DNA from: RFSX01 sp965230215
GTDB lineage: Bacteria > Bacteroidota > Bacteroidia > Chitinophagales > Saprospiraceae
Direction of reading: 5' to 3'
Assembly: GCA_965230215.1 (NCBI GenBank)
Contig: CBDDKN010000001.1
Coordinates: forward strand, 868,001-932,000
DNA length: 64,000 bases
This document shows, one piece after another, positions 19,422-29,647 of the stretch. The translations under genes were made by a program, and so were the position numbers. Position 1 is the stretch's first letter. Each line of letters opens with the position of its first letter. Under the pieces are notes generated by a model that was given only the letters and a program-made list of their open reading frames with translations, was not told where the DNA came from and searched no databases.

Positions 19422-20342
19422 TCATTTTAGCAATGGATCAAACCAAATACATCTCCCGTTGTAATCATCGTTACTGGTTAATCTCCTTTGATCAGAACCA
19501 TCGTTTCTCATGATATAAACCTCTCCGTAGTTATCATGTCTCTGGCTTTCAAAAACAATCCACTCTCCATCAGGTGAAACATCAGGATGCAGGTTGATTC
19601 CATCCGTAATTTGATTGAGCAAGCCATCGGATATATTTATTTTGAATAATTCATAATAGGTTTCTCCTTTTATCTTAAGATTGGCTATAAGCGTTTTATT
19701 ATCGTTCAACCATTGAATCCCTGAATTCATATATCCCCTTTGTGTAATTGTAAAAATCTTCTTTTCGAGAACATCATACACTCTTACAAACTGATTATAC
19801 CAATCAGGGCCACTCATAAATACCAGGTAGTTCCCGTTTTGGGACCAACTATAACCAACCGACAAGGATTTAAAGTCATCAACATCTCTGTTGGTAATCT
19901 TTACTTCTTCTCGCTTTAAAGTATCATAGATATAAAGCTCTCTATCACTGTAGTCGTTTGACCTAATAAATGCAACATAACTATTCACATTGGAATTAGA
20001 TTCCCATTTTGCACCAGCAACTATGGGTTTTTCAGAAATTGGCTTTTCCTCTTTTGTATAAATATCTATTTGAAACTTTTTCTCGGTATAAGTCGAATCC
20101 TTCCTTACAAAACCAATGGTTCGTGCATCAATTTGATACGGAAAACTATTATCCTCAGGTGAGTCGGTAATTTGTTCAACATTCGAACCATCCGAATTCA
20201 TCAAAAATATATCAGCCGTTCCCGTTTTGTATGAAACAAATGCAATTTTATAATTCGAGTTTGGATTTTCTGAATCATATGATTGTCCACATAAGGTAAA
20301 TACCGAAAAAAGAAAAAACTTAAGTACTATTAAATCTTTCAT
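19422..20342 (-). CDS. TolB-like beta-propeller (PD40) secreted protein
   Basis: A 306-residue protein with a signal peptide (MKDLIVLKFFLFSVFTLCGQ) and TolB-type propeller repeats: IFLMNSDGSNVEQITDSPED, then NLHPDVSPDGEWIVFES and IMRNDGSDQRRLTSNDDYN. Such propellers usually bind proteins or act as sensors. The stop lies 6 bases from the decayed YdeI gene. Upstream, the ATP-grasp gene is 53 bases away; the functional link is not clear. Confidence 0.82.
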   Translation of the reverse strand: MKDLIVLKFFLFSVFTLCGQSYDSENPNSNYKIAFVSYKTGTADIFLMNSDGSNVEQITDSPEDNSFPYQIDARTIGFVRKDSTYTEKKFQIDIYTKEEKPISEKPIVAGAKWESNSNVNSYVAFIRSNDYSDRELYIYDTLKREEVKITNRDVDDFKSLSVGYSWSQNGNYLVFMSGPDWYNQFVRVYDVLEKKIFTITQRGYMNSGIQWLNDNKTLIANLKIKGETYYELFKINISDGLLNQITDGINLHPDVSPDGEWIVFESQRHDNYGEVYIMRNDGSDQRRLTSNDDYNGRCIWFDPLLK

Positions 20343-20395
20343 TTAAAAAGTTAATTATCTCACTTTAAGAAATGCATTTATTATTAAATAGGTTC

Positions 20396-21445
20396 TCACC
20401 ATTTTTGATTCAATATATTATTTAGGAATTCAAAATATTCCCAACCCATCTTTCTTGCAGCCAAAAGACTCAGGCTATCCTGATTCATTCTATGTGGTCT
20501 TGAGGGGCCCGTCATGTTGGGTTTCAAATTGATATCAAATAACAGATACTGACCCCGTTCATTGGCTCGGCAATCAATTCGAATTGGTGCTTTTATATTG
20601 ATAAATTCTGCAGTCTTTGTACAGTGCAAACAAGCTTCTTGTATATCAGGAGAGCTCAACTCATCATCCGACATTACTGTGCTATTCAACATGACAGCCA
20701 CTTTCCCGCTGTATGGTGCAATTCCATCGACATGATTGATACGTTTTACAGCTGGAAGGCACCAAGGTTTATCGTATTGAACTTGTTTGCCATTGATTAC
20801 GTAGAATCCAGCTGGCATAACGGTTATTGTAATCTCCTGACCAGGAAGATATCTTTCAATATAGGCTTTATCGCCGTACCTGTCATCTTCAAAAAAACCA
20901 ACTAATGCCTTTTCTAGCTCAGCCTTGTCGTAAATCAATTGCACCCCCTGACTGCCTCTTCCCCGAATAGGTTTTAATACCAATGGAAATGGCATGTCAA
21001 TTTGAGAAGCATTAAAAGAATCTCTCGTTATAAGTTCATTTTCAGGAACAGGAATTCCAAGTGACATCAGTTTGGAGTTGGTATAAACCTTATCATCATA
21101 TATGTCAACGGCATGAGGATCTTGACCAATGAAATATAAGCCTTGATCAAAGTATTTCGTGATGGGATGATCCTTATGCAGCACAGTATTTAACCAAAAA
21201 ATATTAGCACCTTTTGCTAGCGCTAAGTCAATTCCAATAGATGTATCTGGAAATACCCAATCCACATCATTGTCAATATCAGGATAATCTGAATATGTTA
21301 CAACAGAAATATCATTGACTGATAAGGCATAGGCTATATCAGCACCACTATCAGAATACCCACCCTCTTTCATCGGCTTCCGTATGCCATCTCTCAAGGG
21401 TGCCAATTCTGCCTGATATAATATTGCTATTTTTTCATTGATCAT
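20396..21445 (-). CDS. ATP-grasp-fold carboxylate-amine ligase-like protein
   Basis: A 349-residue cytosolic protein with the ATP-grasp layout: a first Rossmann-like part (residues 1-110), then PFPLVLKPIRGRGSQGVQLI as the ATP-binding lysine and glycine-rich loop, then EITITVMPAGFYV, and LLFDINLKPNMTGPSR with metal-binding residues. It resembles D-Ala-D-Ala-ligase-type enzymes in the ATP-binding half, but the substrate half is different. The joined substrates cannot be deduced. No neighbouring gene suggests a pathway. Confidence 0.8.
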   Translation of the reverse strand: MINEKIAILYQAELAPLRDGIRKPMKEGGYSDSGADIAYALSVNDISVVTYSDYPDIDNDVDWVFPDTSIGIDLALAKGANIFWLNTVLHKDHPITKYFDQGLYFIGQDPHAVDIYDDKVYTNSKLMSLGIPVPENELITRDSFNASQIDMPFPLVLKPIRGRGSQGVQLIYDKAELEKALVGFFEDDRYGDKAYIERYLPGQEITITVMPAGFYVINGKQVQYDKPWCLPAVKRINHVDGIAPYSGKVAVMLNSTVMSDDELSSPDIQEACLHCTKTAEFINIKAPIRIDCRANERGQYLLFDINLKPNMTGPSRPHRMNQDSLSLLAARKMGWEYFEFLNNILNQKW

Positions 21446-21637
21446 AAGCCAAAAGAGTTGGACTCATCTAATTGATCTTCGTTTTAAAATAATAATAGAG
21501 ATATATTGAAGAGAGATAAATACAATTTACAGTTTTTAAGCCGAAATCATTTGCATAACACACCTAAACATCAAAACTACAAATGCAATTAAAGCCAATT
21601 GACATAGCTTATCAGCTTGAATAAGTTGGTGCTTATT

Positions 21638-23263
21638 CTAATTTTCGGATTTTATAACTTTTTTATACACAATTGACCCATCCTTCAATTCGATCTGGAC
21701 CAAAACCATATTTGAAGCACATGAACGTATATCTACTGTATGATCGTCTTGCACATAAAGAGCTTTGCAAACAGCTCCTTGTGCATCGAAGCAACGTATA
21801 TGACGCACTTCCAAATCTGACTCTATCGCAAATAGGCCTGTCGTAGGGTTTGGATAAAATGAAATATTTCCATCTGGTGCTGTTTCATATTGTGTGCTCG
21901 ATAAAATTGGGTTAATGGATTCGTTGTAAAAGTTTTGAGTGCGTGCTGTAAAAAATCCTAAGTCTTCAATTTTTTCATCTTGACTTGTGCTAGGATCATG
22001 GATTATAGTGGTTGAAAAATCAATCATATAGGAATCATTAGGATTAAATTCGCCTATCTCGAATGAAGGAAGATTCATATAGTCATAAAACGGCAGATCC
22101 ATTGAGCGCACTGACCATCCGGAGGAATCGGATGGAATATCTGGAAATTGATACCTCACTGTATCAGTAGACCCTGGGTTGAATCCTGTACCCCCGTAAG
22201 TCAAAGGACTACCATCACTCCATCTGCCATTTAAATAATTAAAAATCTGAGCCCCGGATCTTGGTTCATGTGTACCTGTTGGCGGGTTGCCTATACCACG
22301 ATTTATAAAGCTTATGTTATTACTCACCTGTTGGTTATGGAATTTGGTAATGTATATATCCAATGTATCTGCTCCAGGAGACCAAGCTTGTAGATTGTAA
22401 AAATAAACTGCATTTTGGCTTTCTGAAAAACCAGGACTGTTACCCACCCTATGGTCCAACTCATTCACCAAACCCAAGCGTACATTTTCATAAGTGAATG
22501 GACTCTTATTGGTTACGACTAAACGTGAATATAGTGTAGCATCTAAAGTTCTATTATCACTATTAACCAAATAATTAATCTGCTGTATTTCAACACCTAT
22601 AGGATTTGTCATTGAGAACGGATGCACATCAGCTATGTCATTATAAACAGTATAATTGAATGCATGTGGAATGAAGTCTGGATTTTCCGATAAAGGAATT
22701 GGATGATCTCCTTTCAAAGGGTCATATTGCCCGTCATTATCGTGGTCGTAAAATGGTGCAAGGTCTTCCTTGATAATAAAACCATATTTATCTAAATACC
22801 ATTCATTGTTTTTTGCAGGATATGATAAGATATCTGGAGACAAGTCACCTTGAGTTAAATTGCCCATGGCATACAGGGCTTTCAAATTGGTGATATCCTC
22901 TTCTGTAAAACTCCAAGCCACTTTATCCACTTCCCAATAATTATCAAAGTAGGTTTGATTTGAAGTACTGTTGATCGGTCCAGGATAGAAATCTGAATCA
23001 TTAAAAAATGCACCAGCTACCAATATTTCACCATCATGTTCGGTGCCTATCCAAACACTTATCATTTCATTTAAGCGATATATCGTATCAACACCTTCAA
23101 TATAATAACCGTATTGAGAACTATTGAAAATGGGATAGCCATAGGGAGAAGAAAAGCTGGTCCTTGTAGAATTTGAAATTTCGAAATTGGTCTCATGCGC
23201 CTGTGCATAAGAGTTTAGACTAAGTATAAAACATACACTAAAGGATATACATATTGTTTTCAT
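21638..23263 (-). CDS. Large secreted protein with T9SS type A sorting domain
   Basis: A 541-residue exported protein. The signal peptide is MKTICISFSVCFILSLNSYAQ. The body has an acidic DHDNDGQYDPLKGDHP stretch that looks like a calcium-binding loop and many beta strands, with no recognised enzyme domain. The C-terminus ISFYPNPTTGLFAIE ... VVYKKVIKSEN-like ending is a T9SS sorting domain. It is probably a surface or released protein. It stands alone with a 200-base gap upstream. Confidence 0.82.
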   Translation of the reverse strand: MKTICISFSVCFILSLNSYAQAHETNFEISNSTRTSFSSPYGYPIFNSSQYGYYIEGVDTIYRLNEMISVWIGTEHDGEILVAGAFFNDSDFYPGPINSTSNQTYFDNYWEVDKVAWSFTEEDITNLKALYAMGNLTQGDLSPDILSYPAKNNEWYLDKYGFIIKEDLAPFYDHDNDGQYDPLKGDHPIPLSENPDFIPHAFNYTVYNDIADVHPFSMTNPIGVEIQQINYLVNSDNRTLDATLYSRLVVTNKSPFTYENVRLGLVNELDHRVGNSPGFSESQNAVYFYNLQAWSPGADTLDIYITKFHNQQVSNNISFINRGIGNPPTGTHEPRSGAQIFNYLNGRWSDGSPLTYGGTGFNPGSTDTVRYQFPDIPSDSSGWSVRSMDLPFYDYMNLPSFEIGEFNPNDSYMIDFSTTIIHDPSTSQDEKIEDLGFFTARTQNFYNESINPILSSTQYETAPDGNISFYPNPTTGLFAIESDLEVRHIRCFDAQGAVCKALYVQDDHTVDIRSCASNMVLVQIELKDGSIVYKKVIKSEN

Positions 23264-23400
23264 AACAGAAGATGGCTTTCCCTTAAATTAAGAGAACAAA
23301 GCCAAATAATAAGAAATGCCTTACGTATATGTCGCAGTAACTAATTGACAGATGCTTATATCATCTTGATCGAGACAAAATACTTAGAGTCAAATTCTAA

Positions 23401-23754
23401 CTAAACACGATCATTGTCTCCCTCCCCAGACTTCTTCTTTGCGGGAGGGGGCGGTGGTGGTGGTGGTGGTGGTGGCGGAGGCGGTGGTGGCACAATTTGC
23501 TTTTTTACCGGAGGAGGTGGCGGTGGTGGTGCCATAGGTTTTGATGAAGGTTTCATAGGCGGCGGAGGCGGTGGTGGTACCATTTGCTTCTTTACTGGAG
23601 GAGGTGGTGGAGGTGGAGGTACAACTGAAGGAGGTGGAGGCGGCGGTGGTGTCTTGCACTCTTTGGACTGTTTGGTAGTATCAGTCTCGACTTGTCCACT
23701 ACAATGAACGACACAGAATAGTCCAATAAATAAGCTCAGGAATACTGTTTTCAT
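23401..23754 (-). CDS. Secreted polyproline protein
   Basis: A 117-residue protein made of a signal peptide (MKTVFLSLFIGLFCVVHCSG) and about five runs of 6 to 16 prolines separated by KK/MV/SV linkers, with an acidic end (GEGDNDRV). It should fold as a polyproline II rod and may span or crosslink the periplasm. Long polyproline runs stall ribosomes and need elongation factor P, so it is an EF-P-dependent gene. The repeats of GGT/GGC on the other strand make the open frame on the plus strand meaningless. Slippage could change proline counts between strains. Confidence 0.75.
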   Translation of the reverse strand: MKTVFLSLFIGLFCVVHCSGQVETDTTKQSKECKTPPPPPPPSVVPPPPPPPPVKKQMVPPPPPPPMKPSSKPMAPPPPPPPVKKQIVPPPPPPPPPPPPPPPPAKKKSGEGDNDRV

Positions 23755-23833
23755 ACTTACTTGTTTTTAATAAGATGCAACAGGCCTAAACTTTGGTGTG
23801 TCCTATTGCTATAGGCCATGCGAAATTATGGCA

Positions 23834-26800
23834 TCAACTAACTGCTTGCATAAAATCCTCTTCAAGGCATTGCCTTAGTCGCAACAGAAGTTCATCTGCA
23901 TTTGACTTTGTGAATACAAGTGGCGGCTTAATTTTTAACACATTCTTATCTGGTCCATCAAGACTCATCAATATGCTGTGATCTTTCATTCTGCCAACCA
24001 GATACTTGGTTTGCTGAGGCAATGGATTCAAATCTGTATCGGTCAATTCAATTCCTAAAAACAAACCCTCTCCTCTTACATCTCCAATGATTGGAAAGTC
24101 TTCAGAGAGTTTCTTCAATTCTTTTTTCAGATAAGTTCCGATCTCAAGGGCGTGCTGTTGAAGCCCTTCTCGCTTAACGATGCGTAAAACCTCTGTTGCA
24201 ATGGCACAGGATACAGGGTTACCTCCAAATGTATTGAAGAATTCCATCCCATTGGCAAAGCGATCAGCTACTTCTTGTGTACAAGCTACAGCGGCGATAG
24301 GATGTCCGTTACCCAAGGGCTTTCCAATTGTCACTATATCAGGAACAACATGATGCAATTGAAAACCCCAGAAGGCTTTACCGACACGTCCACAGCCCAC
24401 TTGCACCTCATCAGAAATACATAATCCACCAACTGCTCTTACCATATCGTAAGCTTTGGCCAGAAAACCCTCCGGCAGCTCCACCTGTCCCCCACAGCTG
24501 ACGATGGGCTCAATGATAAATGCCGCTACATTGCGTCCCTTCTCTTGAATCTTTGAAATTTGTTTTCGTACCTCTTCGGCATATTGGTCTGCTGTATTTT
24601 CTCCACGGTACTTACCTCTGAAGGCATCCGGTAGAGGAATGATGTGTGTATGTTCTGGCGCTCCTTCGCCCCCTTCCCCATCAAACTTATATGAACTGAT
24701 ATCAACACACATATTGGAATTACCATGATAGCCCATTTCGCTGGCGATAATATCGCGCTCAGCTGAATAAGTTTTGGCCATTCGGATGGCCAATTCATTG
24801 GCTTCACTGCCAGAATTGACAAAATGCAACACACTGAGTTCTGCTGGCAAAGTGGCCATCAACTCTTCCGCCAGGGCATTGATATTTTCATGCAAATAGC
24901 GAGAATTTGTATTGATCAAAGCCATTTGTTCCTTTCCTGCCTTTACAACGCTATAGTGTTCATGACCGACATGTGCTACATTATTAACGGTATCCAGATA
25001 CTTCCTTCCATATTGATCCATGAGATACTGACCTGCGCCACGCACCATTTTAATGGGTTCTTTGTATTGCAGACTTAATCCCTTGCCCAGGTGCTTTTTC
25101 CTAAAAGCAATAAGTTCATCGTTGCTCACAGAAGCTTTCCCTTCAAGCGCGACGGATTTAAACAAAAGATTGGGGTCTGGACATATACTCTTCCATACAT
25201 CAACTTGACTAAAATAAGTTACGCCCGGAAAATCATCGGTGTACCCAAGTAAAGATAACATGATCTGGAAATGCAGATGTGGTGCCCATTCTCCATTTTC
25301 ATTCCTATTTCCAAGTTCAGCAATTTTATCTCCCTTTTTGATTATATCTCCTACATTGAGTCTGGTAGCGCTTTCAATTGATAGATGCCCATACAAAGTA
25401 AAAAACTCCAGCTCAGCTGTCTTATGTTTTAGGACTACCAAGCCCCCGTATTCTTTATATGCTGCATTATTAACGGCTATCACGACCTCACCATCGAGAA
25501 GTGCATGGACAACTGTTCCTGCCGGCAACCAAAAATCAATACCCATATGGATGCTCCGGCTTTCAGGACCACTATTTCCAATTGTTTCAAATTCAGAAGA
25601 GGTATAAATCGGTCGCGGTTCCATATAACCTCCAGCAATTACTTTATCGGGATGTGCTCTTTGCAGTTTATCAATCTTGAATTGAAACCATTCCAAATCA
25701 TTGAACTCTTCCTGATGCCCTATCCACTTACTCGATACACTGAGATCCAAGAGCTCCGCCTCGTTTCGATTTACCTGTGGAAACAAATCTGAAAACTGAA
25801 ATGTATGCTTGGATGCCCATTGTTCAAAGCTTTTTTGTTGTGGATGTGCTGTATACCCGCAAGCTCCCCTGAAGCTGGCATACGCAAACTCTTGATCAAT
25901 ATGAAACCACTTTTCCAAAAGCTCCCAAGCAGGCTTCTCACTCACCAAGAGGTATGCATTGCCTGGCTCTTTGATTTTATTGATGGCTGCTTTTGTTACT
26001 GAGATGACCAATCGCATGGCTATGGCATTGTATAAATGTGCCAGTTCTTCCTCTTGTAATGGACAGGTATTGTGATATCCATTGATAAGTGGCAATGCGG
26101 CAGCTAGTGGATCTTTATGATGCAAAATGGCATATGCACAAGCAATTGCTACATCGTTTATGACTTGGGTGTAAATAGCATCTCCATAATCGATGGTTGC
26201 CTTTACTTTGGGGTTTAATAAATCGTTTGTAACAATGATGTTGTTATCGTTAACGTCATTATGTATAACAGCTTTTCGTAAATGGTCGTAATCAGAAAGT
26301 GAAGATCTGAATCTTTGCTGAAAGTAATCTAGAATCTCTTTTTGATTGTCTGAAAACAACTTTAAGTGCTGGACTGTCCAAAGTGATTGTGCTATATCCC
26401 AATCTAACTGGCGATGTGCACTGGGATGATCAAATCCGGTCAAGGCTGCTGTTAGCAAGCCACATTGTTTACCCAAACTAAAACGCAGATCATCCAATTG
26501 TGGATTGACCTTACTCCACAGTCGACCAGATACCCAACTCAGCAATCTGACTTTACGTTTGAGGCCTGCATCATCAGTAAACTCAGAAACCAGTTTACCT
26601 TCTTTATCCTTGATTGCTTGTGGCGTATTTAGATTGGTACCATTCTGATTGGCATATTGCAATAGCTGCTGCTGAAAATCGAGATAGCTTTCATCTTCAT
26701 CAGGCCGCGATACCTTAATAATATAATCTTCACCATCTGTAGAATTTATCCAGAAATTAAAATCCAGTTCACCAGGTAAAGCTAAGGCTGCACCTGAGAT

Positions 26801-26866
26801 ACCAAACAAATCTAAAAGAATGTTTTCTGCTTTTGAGGATGATATCTTAATTGCCTTGTAGTTCAT
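23834..26866 (-). CDS. Three-domain fusion: APH-type kinase, M23 peptidase, class III aminotransferase-like enzyme
   Basis: A 1010-residue protein. Residues about 20-290 form an aminoglycoside/choline-kinase-like fold with the catalytic IHNDVNDNNIIV and the metal Asp in ATIDYGD. Residues about 435-560 are an M23-like domain with the metal ligands HMGID (His440, Asp444) and HLHF (His530, His532). Residues about 590-1005 are a PLP-dependent class III aminotransferase fold with the PLP Lys849 in TIGKPLGNG and ISDEVQVGCGRVGKA before it. Kinase plus ammonia-phospholyase fusions of this class are known in bacteria and resemble hydroxylysine or ethanolamine-phosphate metabolism. I infer phosphorylation followed by elimination of phosphate from an amino alcohol. 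The peptidase domain between them may be structural. Confidence 0.9.
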   Translation of the reverse strand: MNYKAIKISSSKAENILLDLFGISGAALALPGELDFNFWINSTDGEDYIIKVSRPDEDESYLDFQQQLLQYANQNGTNLNTPQAIKDKEGKLVSEFTDDAGLKRKVRLLSWVSGRLWSKVNPQLDDLRFSLGKQCGLLTAALTGFDHPSAHRQLDWDIAQSLWTVQHLKLFSDNQKEILDYFQQRFRSSLSDYDHLRKAVIHNDVNDNNIIVTNDLLNPKVKATIDYGDAIYTQVINDVAIACAYAILHHKDPLAAALPLINGYHNTCPLQEEELAHLYNAIAMRLVISVTKAAINKIKEPGNAYLLVSEKPAWELLEKWFHIDQEFAYASFRGACGYTAHPQQKSFEQWASKHTFQFSDLFPQVNRNEAELLDLSVSSKWIGHQEEFNDLEWFQFKIDKLQRAHPDKVIAGGYMEPRPIYTSSEFETIGNSGPESRSIHMGIDFWLPAGTVVHALLDGEVVIAVNNAAYKEYGGLVVLKHKTAELEFFTLYGHLSIESATRLNVGDIIKKGDKIAELGNRNENGEWAPHLHFQIMLSLLGYTDDFPGVTYFSQVDVWKSICPDPNLLFKSVALEGKASVSNDELIAFRKKHLGKGLSLQYKEPIKMVRGAGQYLMDQYGRKYLDTVNNVAHVGHEHYSVVKAGKEQMALINTNSRYLHENINALAEELMATLPAELSVLHFVNSGSEANELAIRMAKTYSAERDIIASEMGYHGNSNMCVDISSYKFDGEGGEGAPEHTHIIPLPDAFRGKYRGENTADQYAEEVRKQISKIQEKGRNVAAFIIEPIVSCGGQVELPEGFLAKAYDMVRAVGGLCISDEVQVGCGRVGKAFWGFQLHHVVPDIVTIGKPLGNGHPIAAVACTQEVADRFANGMEFFNTFGGNPVSCAIATEVLRIVKREGLQQHALEIGTYLKKELKKLSEDFPIIGDVRGEGLFLGIELTDTDLNPLPQQTKYLVGRMKDHSILMSLDGPDKNVLKIKPPLVFTKSNADELLLRLRQCLEEDFMQAVS

Positions 26867-27201
26867 TTTTCCTCAATTATAGATTCCCCCTTTGAGTAAT
26901 CTCCTGAGGTCCATTGCCAACTTTCATGCAAGCGTATCTTGCCATTTGGTAATATCTCAGGTCTTGATTTACATATACCAGTCATAATCTCTTCTTTATC
27001 ATTGATCTGGTGGTATCGCATATCTATATTGCCATTATCATCAACGATTCCTATAAGATGTCCCTTCTTAATTTTGCCACCTGCATATTGTGATGTCACA
27101 ATGTTACCGACTTGCTCATACACAAACTCTGTCTCACCTGAGGTCTCCGCATTCTCAGTGTTTGATATTAGGGTGAATATCTTGCCGTTATAGTTGATCA
27201 T
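26863..27201 (-). CDS. Small conserved protein next to the fusion enzyme
   Basis: A 112-residue protein with about six short beta strands; similar proteins are often found as n-acetylglutamate synthase in databases, a label I do not trust. The stop overlaps the ATG of the 1010-residue fusion gene (ATGA, 26863-26866), so the two are coupled. It may be a cytosolic partner or inhibitor of that enzyme. No catalytic residues are evident. Confidence 0.6.
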   Translation of the reverse strand: MINYNGKIFTLISNTENAETSGETEFVYEQVGNIVTSQYAGGKIKKGHLIGIVDDNGNIDMRYHQINDKEEIMTGICKSRPEILPNGKIRLHESWQWTSGDYSKGESIIEEK

Positions 27202-27247
27202 ATAACTTCTGTTGAAAATTGAAAAATTGAAGACACAAAGCGGAGAG

Positions 27248-27814
27248 CTAATTATTGATTTCTTCTATAAGACCTTCCAAATAAGGCTCACCGTATCGCA
27301 TCAATATGGTATTGACAATGCTGTCGCCTTCAATTGTTACAACATAAAGTCGATCATACTCATTCGGTTCATCGATCGGTGGTCCTGCCTCACCACCAAG
27401 CAAATTCACCAGACTGGGCGTGGTATTGCTATGACCAAGAACCAAGTGACGACCTCTAATACTTTTTAGGCTGTCTGCAATCGTAGATAAATCGCGAGGG
27501 TCATAAATCTGAATATCCAATCCTGCCTGTTCAGCAGAAGGAATTGCGGTTTGTTGTGTCCGTACATATTGCGTGGCATGAACGTATTCTATATTGGCAT
27601 CACGCAAAACATGCGCCAAGGCTATTGCTCTTTCCTGCCCTGCCTCAGACAAATCAGGGTCTTTACTTTTATCCGCCTTCTCGGCATGTCTTGCCAAGAA
27701 TACAACCAATGGCTCCTTGGCCTCAGTAGCCTCTATATTGGTTTGATGTGGGCCGCATGCCATTTGACAAAAGGACAAAACAATTAGAACAAGTATTAAG
27801 TGAGTGGCCTTCAT
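27248..27814 (-). CDS. Histidine-phosphatase-family lipoprotein
   Basis: A 188-residue protein with lipobox FCQMACG (Cys about residue 20). The histidine phosphatase signature is VFLARHAEKADKSKDPDLSE, where RHAEK holds the catalytic His; the second His is in HLVLGHSNTTPSLV. This is the small, SixA-like branch. In the envelope it may dephosphorylate small molecules. No partner gene is close. Confidence 0.82.
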   Translation of the reverse strand: MKATHLILVLIVLSFCQMACGPHQTNIEATEAKEPLVVFLARHAEKADKSKDPDLSEAGQERAIALAHVLRDANIEYVHATQYVRTQQTAIPSAEQAGLDIQIYDPRDLSTIADSLKSIRGRHLVLGHSNTTPSLVNLLGGEAGPPIDEPNEYDRLYVVTIEGDSIVNTILMRYGEPYLEGLIEEINN

Positions 27815-27959
27815 ATTGGTCTTGGTTTTTTATTGTGATCAGTAAATAGCTCTGATAGTATAATCTCTATATTAGCTAAATAATCTGATATTCAAATCCA
27901 ATTTATACGTTGAACTCACCGAACTTTCGATTATACAGGCAGCCCTTGTCTTAACAGAA

Positions 27960-28403
27960 TCATATTTCTACTCCTTCACATTCTTTCTTCAGATATTCCA
28001 ACCATTGCTTCAAACCATCTTCAAGTGCTCTATTAAAAGACTTTTTGAAAAGGTTCACAAGGAAACCCTCCATGCTCTCTTCAACAGTAATGGACACATT
28101 ATCTGCTTTTGCATTGATTGTCCAATTATGAATAGCAGATATGCCAATAGTCTTACCCGTCCAACCAAATTGCCTGTATGGATTTACAGTATGTAGACGA
28201 GAATGGATTTTCACACCTCCGCTCTTCCAATCAAAAGTAGTATCAGCTTCTAATGGTCCATTAAGACTTGCATACTTTATATCAGTTTGCCAACTTGGCC
28301 ATTTATCTATATCAGTAAGTACAGACCATACCTTTACTTGAGTAGCGTTGATATCTATTGCCATAGTAAACTTAACTGCTGCGTTATGATTAATACTTTT
28401 CAT
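27960..28403 (-). CDS. SRPBCC-fold (polyketide cyclase/START-like) protein
   Basis: A 147-residue cytosolic protein with KVWSVLTDIDKWPSWQTDIK in the first helix and strand, the usual pattern for SRPBCC proteins, and KSFNRALEDGLKQWLEYLKK as the long C-terminal helix. It probably binds a hydrophobic small molecule. It is a single gene. Confidence 0.8.
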   Translation of the reverse strand: MKSINHNAAVKFTMAIDINATQVKVWSVLTDIDKWPSWQTDIKYASLNGPLEADTTFDWKSGGVKIHSRLHTVNPYRQFGWTGKTIGISAIHNWTINAKADNVSITVEESMEGFLVNLFKKSFNRALEDGLKQWLEYLKKECEGVEI

Positions 28404-28522
28404 CTATATTATTTATAAAGATATTTTTAGACAATAAATTATTGGCATCTAAGATTAGTAATTATAACGGTAGCTTTATAGACGAAATAAATACTAATCT
28501 TAATCTAAAGTCTTAACAATCA

Positions 28523-29647
28523 CTAATTCTTGTAATGCAATCTAATTATCTCCAGAAGATCCCACATCATATCTTTGGTAGCTTCACCACCATTCGTCAA
28601 AATAATTGCTTCATATCCTAATTCAGGACTTATAGAAAGTACAGTTCGATATCCATCAAAACCCCCTGAATGCCAATAGTCTTCAGTACTTGTTATGAAT
28701 CCAGTATGCCAATAGTTCCCAGTCCCTGTCATCCAGCCTAATCCATAATCTGTTTGAATATTGGGAACCACGCCTACTGTCTGTGTCATCATGTCAAGAC
28801 TCTCCTTGCTAATCAATTCATAATTAAGTAATGCATCAATAAACAACAACATATCATCAGTGGTGCTGACCACTCCACTCGCACCGTAAATCAATGAATT
28901 AAATCCCAATACATTAATATCGGTACCATTGGATAGGGCATAATTATTTCCATGATCACCTAAGTGTTCATGTTCAGAGATCACAAAACTGTTGCCCATA
29001 TCAAAGCGTTTAAAAATCTCTCGATCCATGTAATCAGGCAAGGAGGTATTGGTAACTTCTTCTATTATCAAAGCCAATAGGACATAACCTGTATTAGAGT
29101 ATCGTCCTGAAGTCCCGGCTCCAAATTCTAGGTTTTCGAATCCAGATTCAGGACTGCTTATAAAATTGAGCGCATCTTCCATATTCAAGTTATTTAAAGA
29201 AAGCACATTGGTATTGTCATCAATATAATCCAACAATCCTGACCTATGCGCTAATAGATGCTCAATTGTAATATCTGCAAAACTTGCTGGTAGCTGAGGC
29301 AGAAAGCTTAATAAAGAATCACCCAGACTCAACTTCCCTTGCTCTATCAATTGCATGATCACAATAGCTGTTATAGGTTTGCTTATAGAACCCAAGCGGA
29401 ACTGTGTCTCTGAATCAATGGACATATCTGTGTCAAATCTGGCCATTCCTTTACTTTCATGATATACCAGTTCCTGATTTTTACGTACGGCAATGCTGAC
29501 CCCAGGTAAGTCGGTTGATTGATTCTCATCTAGATATTGGTCAATTTTCCCAGCCAAGGTAGTAGGCATAGGTGTAGTTTCCTCCTTATCACAAGAAATA
29601 ACCAATAGAAGTAAAGCGATTGCTATTAGATATTTTAAAGTGTTCAT
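28523..29647 (-). CDS. Class C beta-lactamase-like serine hydrolase lipoprotein
   Basis: A 374-residue protein of the serine beta-lactamase-like / penicillin-binding family. A lipobox (LLLVISCDKE, Cys about residue 19) puts it in the envelope. The catalytic SxxK is in RLGSISKPITAIV and the Tyr motif in GRYSNTGYVLLALI; HSGGFDG fits the third motif. Likely acts as a D-amino-peptide or ester hydrolase, not necessarily on beta-lactams. Its promoter region contains a 12-base palindrome (29727-29738). Confidence 0.88.
   Translation of the reverse strand: MNTLKYLIAIALLLLVISCDKEETTPMPTTLAGKIDQYLDENQSTDLPGVSIAVRKNQELVYHESKGMARFDTDMSIDSETQFRLGSISKPITAIVIMQLIEQGKLSLGDSLLSFLPQLPASFADITIEHLLAHRSGLLDYIDDNTNVLSLNNLNMEDALNFISSPESGFENLEFGAGTSGRYSNTGYVLLALIIEEVTNTSLPDYMDREIFKRFDMGNSFVISEHEHLGDHGNNYALSNGTDINVLGFNSLIYGASGVVSTTDDMLLFIDALLNYELISKESLDMMTQTVGVVPNIQTDYGLGWMTGTGNYWHTGFITSTEDYWHSGGFDGYRTVLSISPELGYEAIILTNGGEATKDMMWDLLEIIRLHYKN

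Noticed and set aside
23414..23707. Glycine-rich plus-strand frame opposite the polyproline gene
   Set aside because: It is the complement of CCN proline repeats and has no signal or start context of its own; the minus-strand protein has a clean signal peptide.
26863..27201. Database-style name n-acetylglutamate synthase for the 112-residue protein
   Set aside because: The sequence lacks a GNAT or kinase-like fold and is too short; the name is probably a propagated label.
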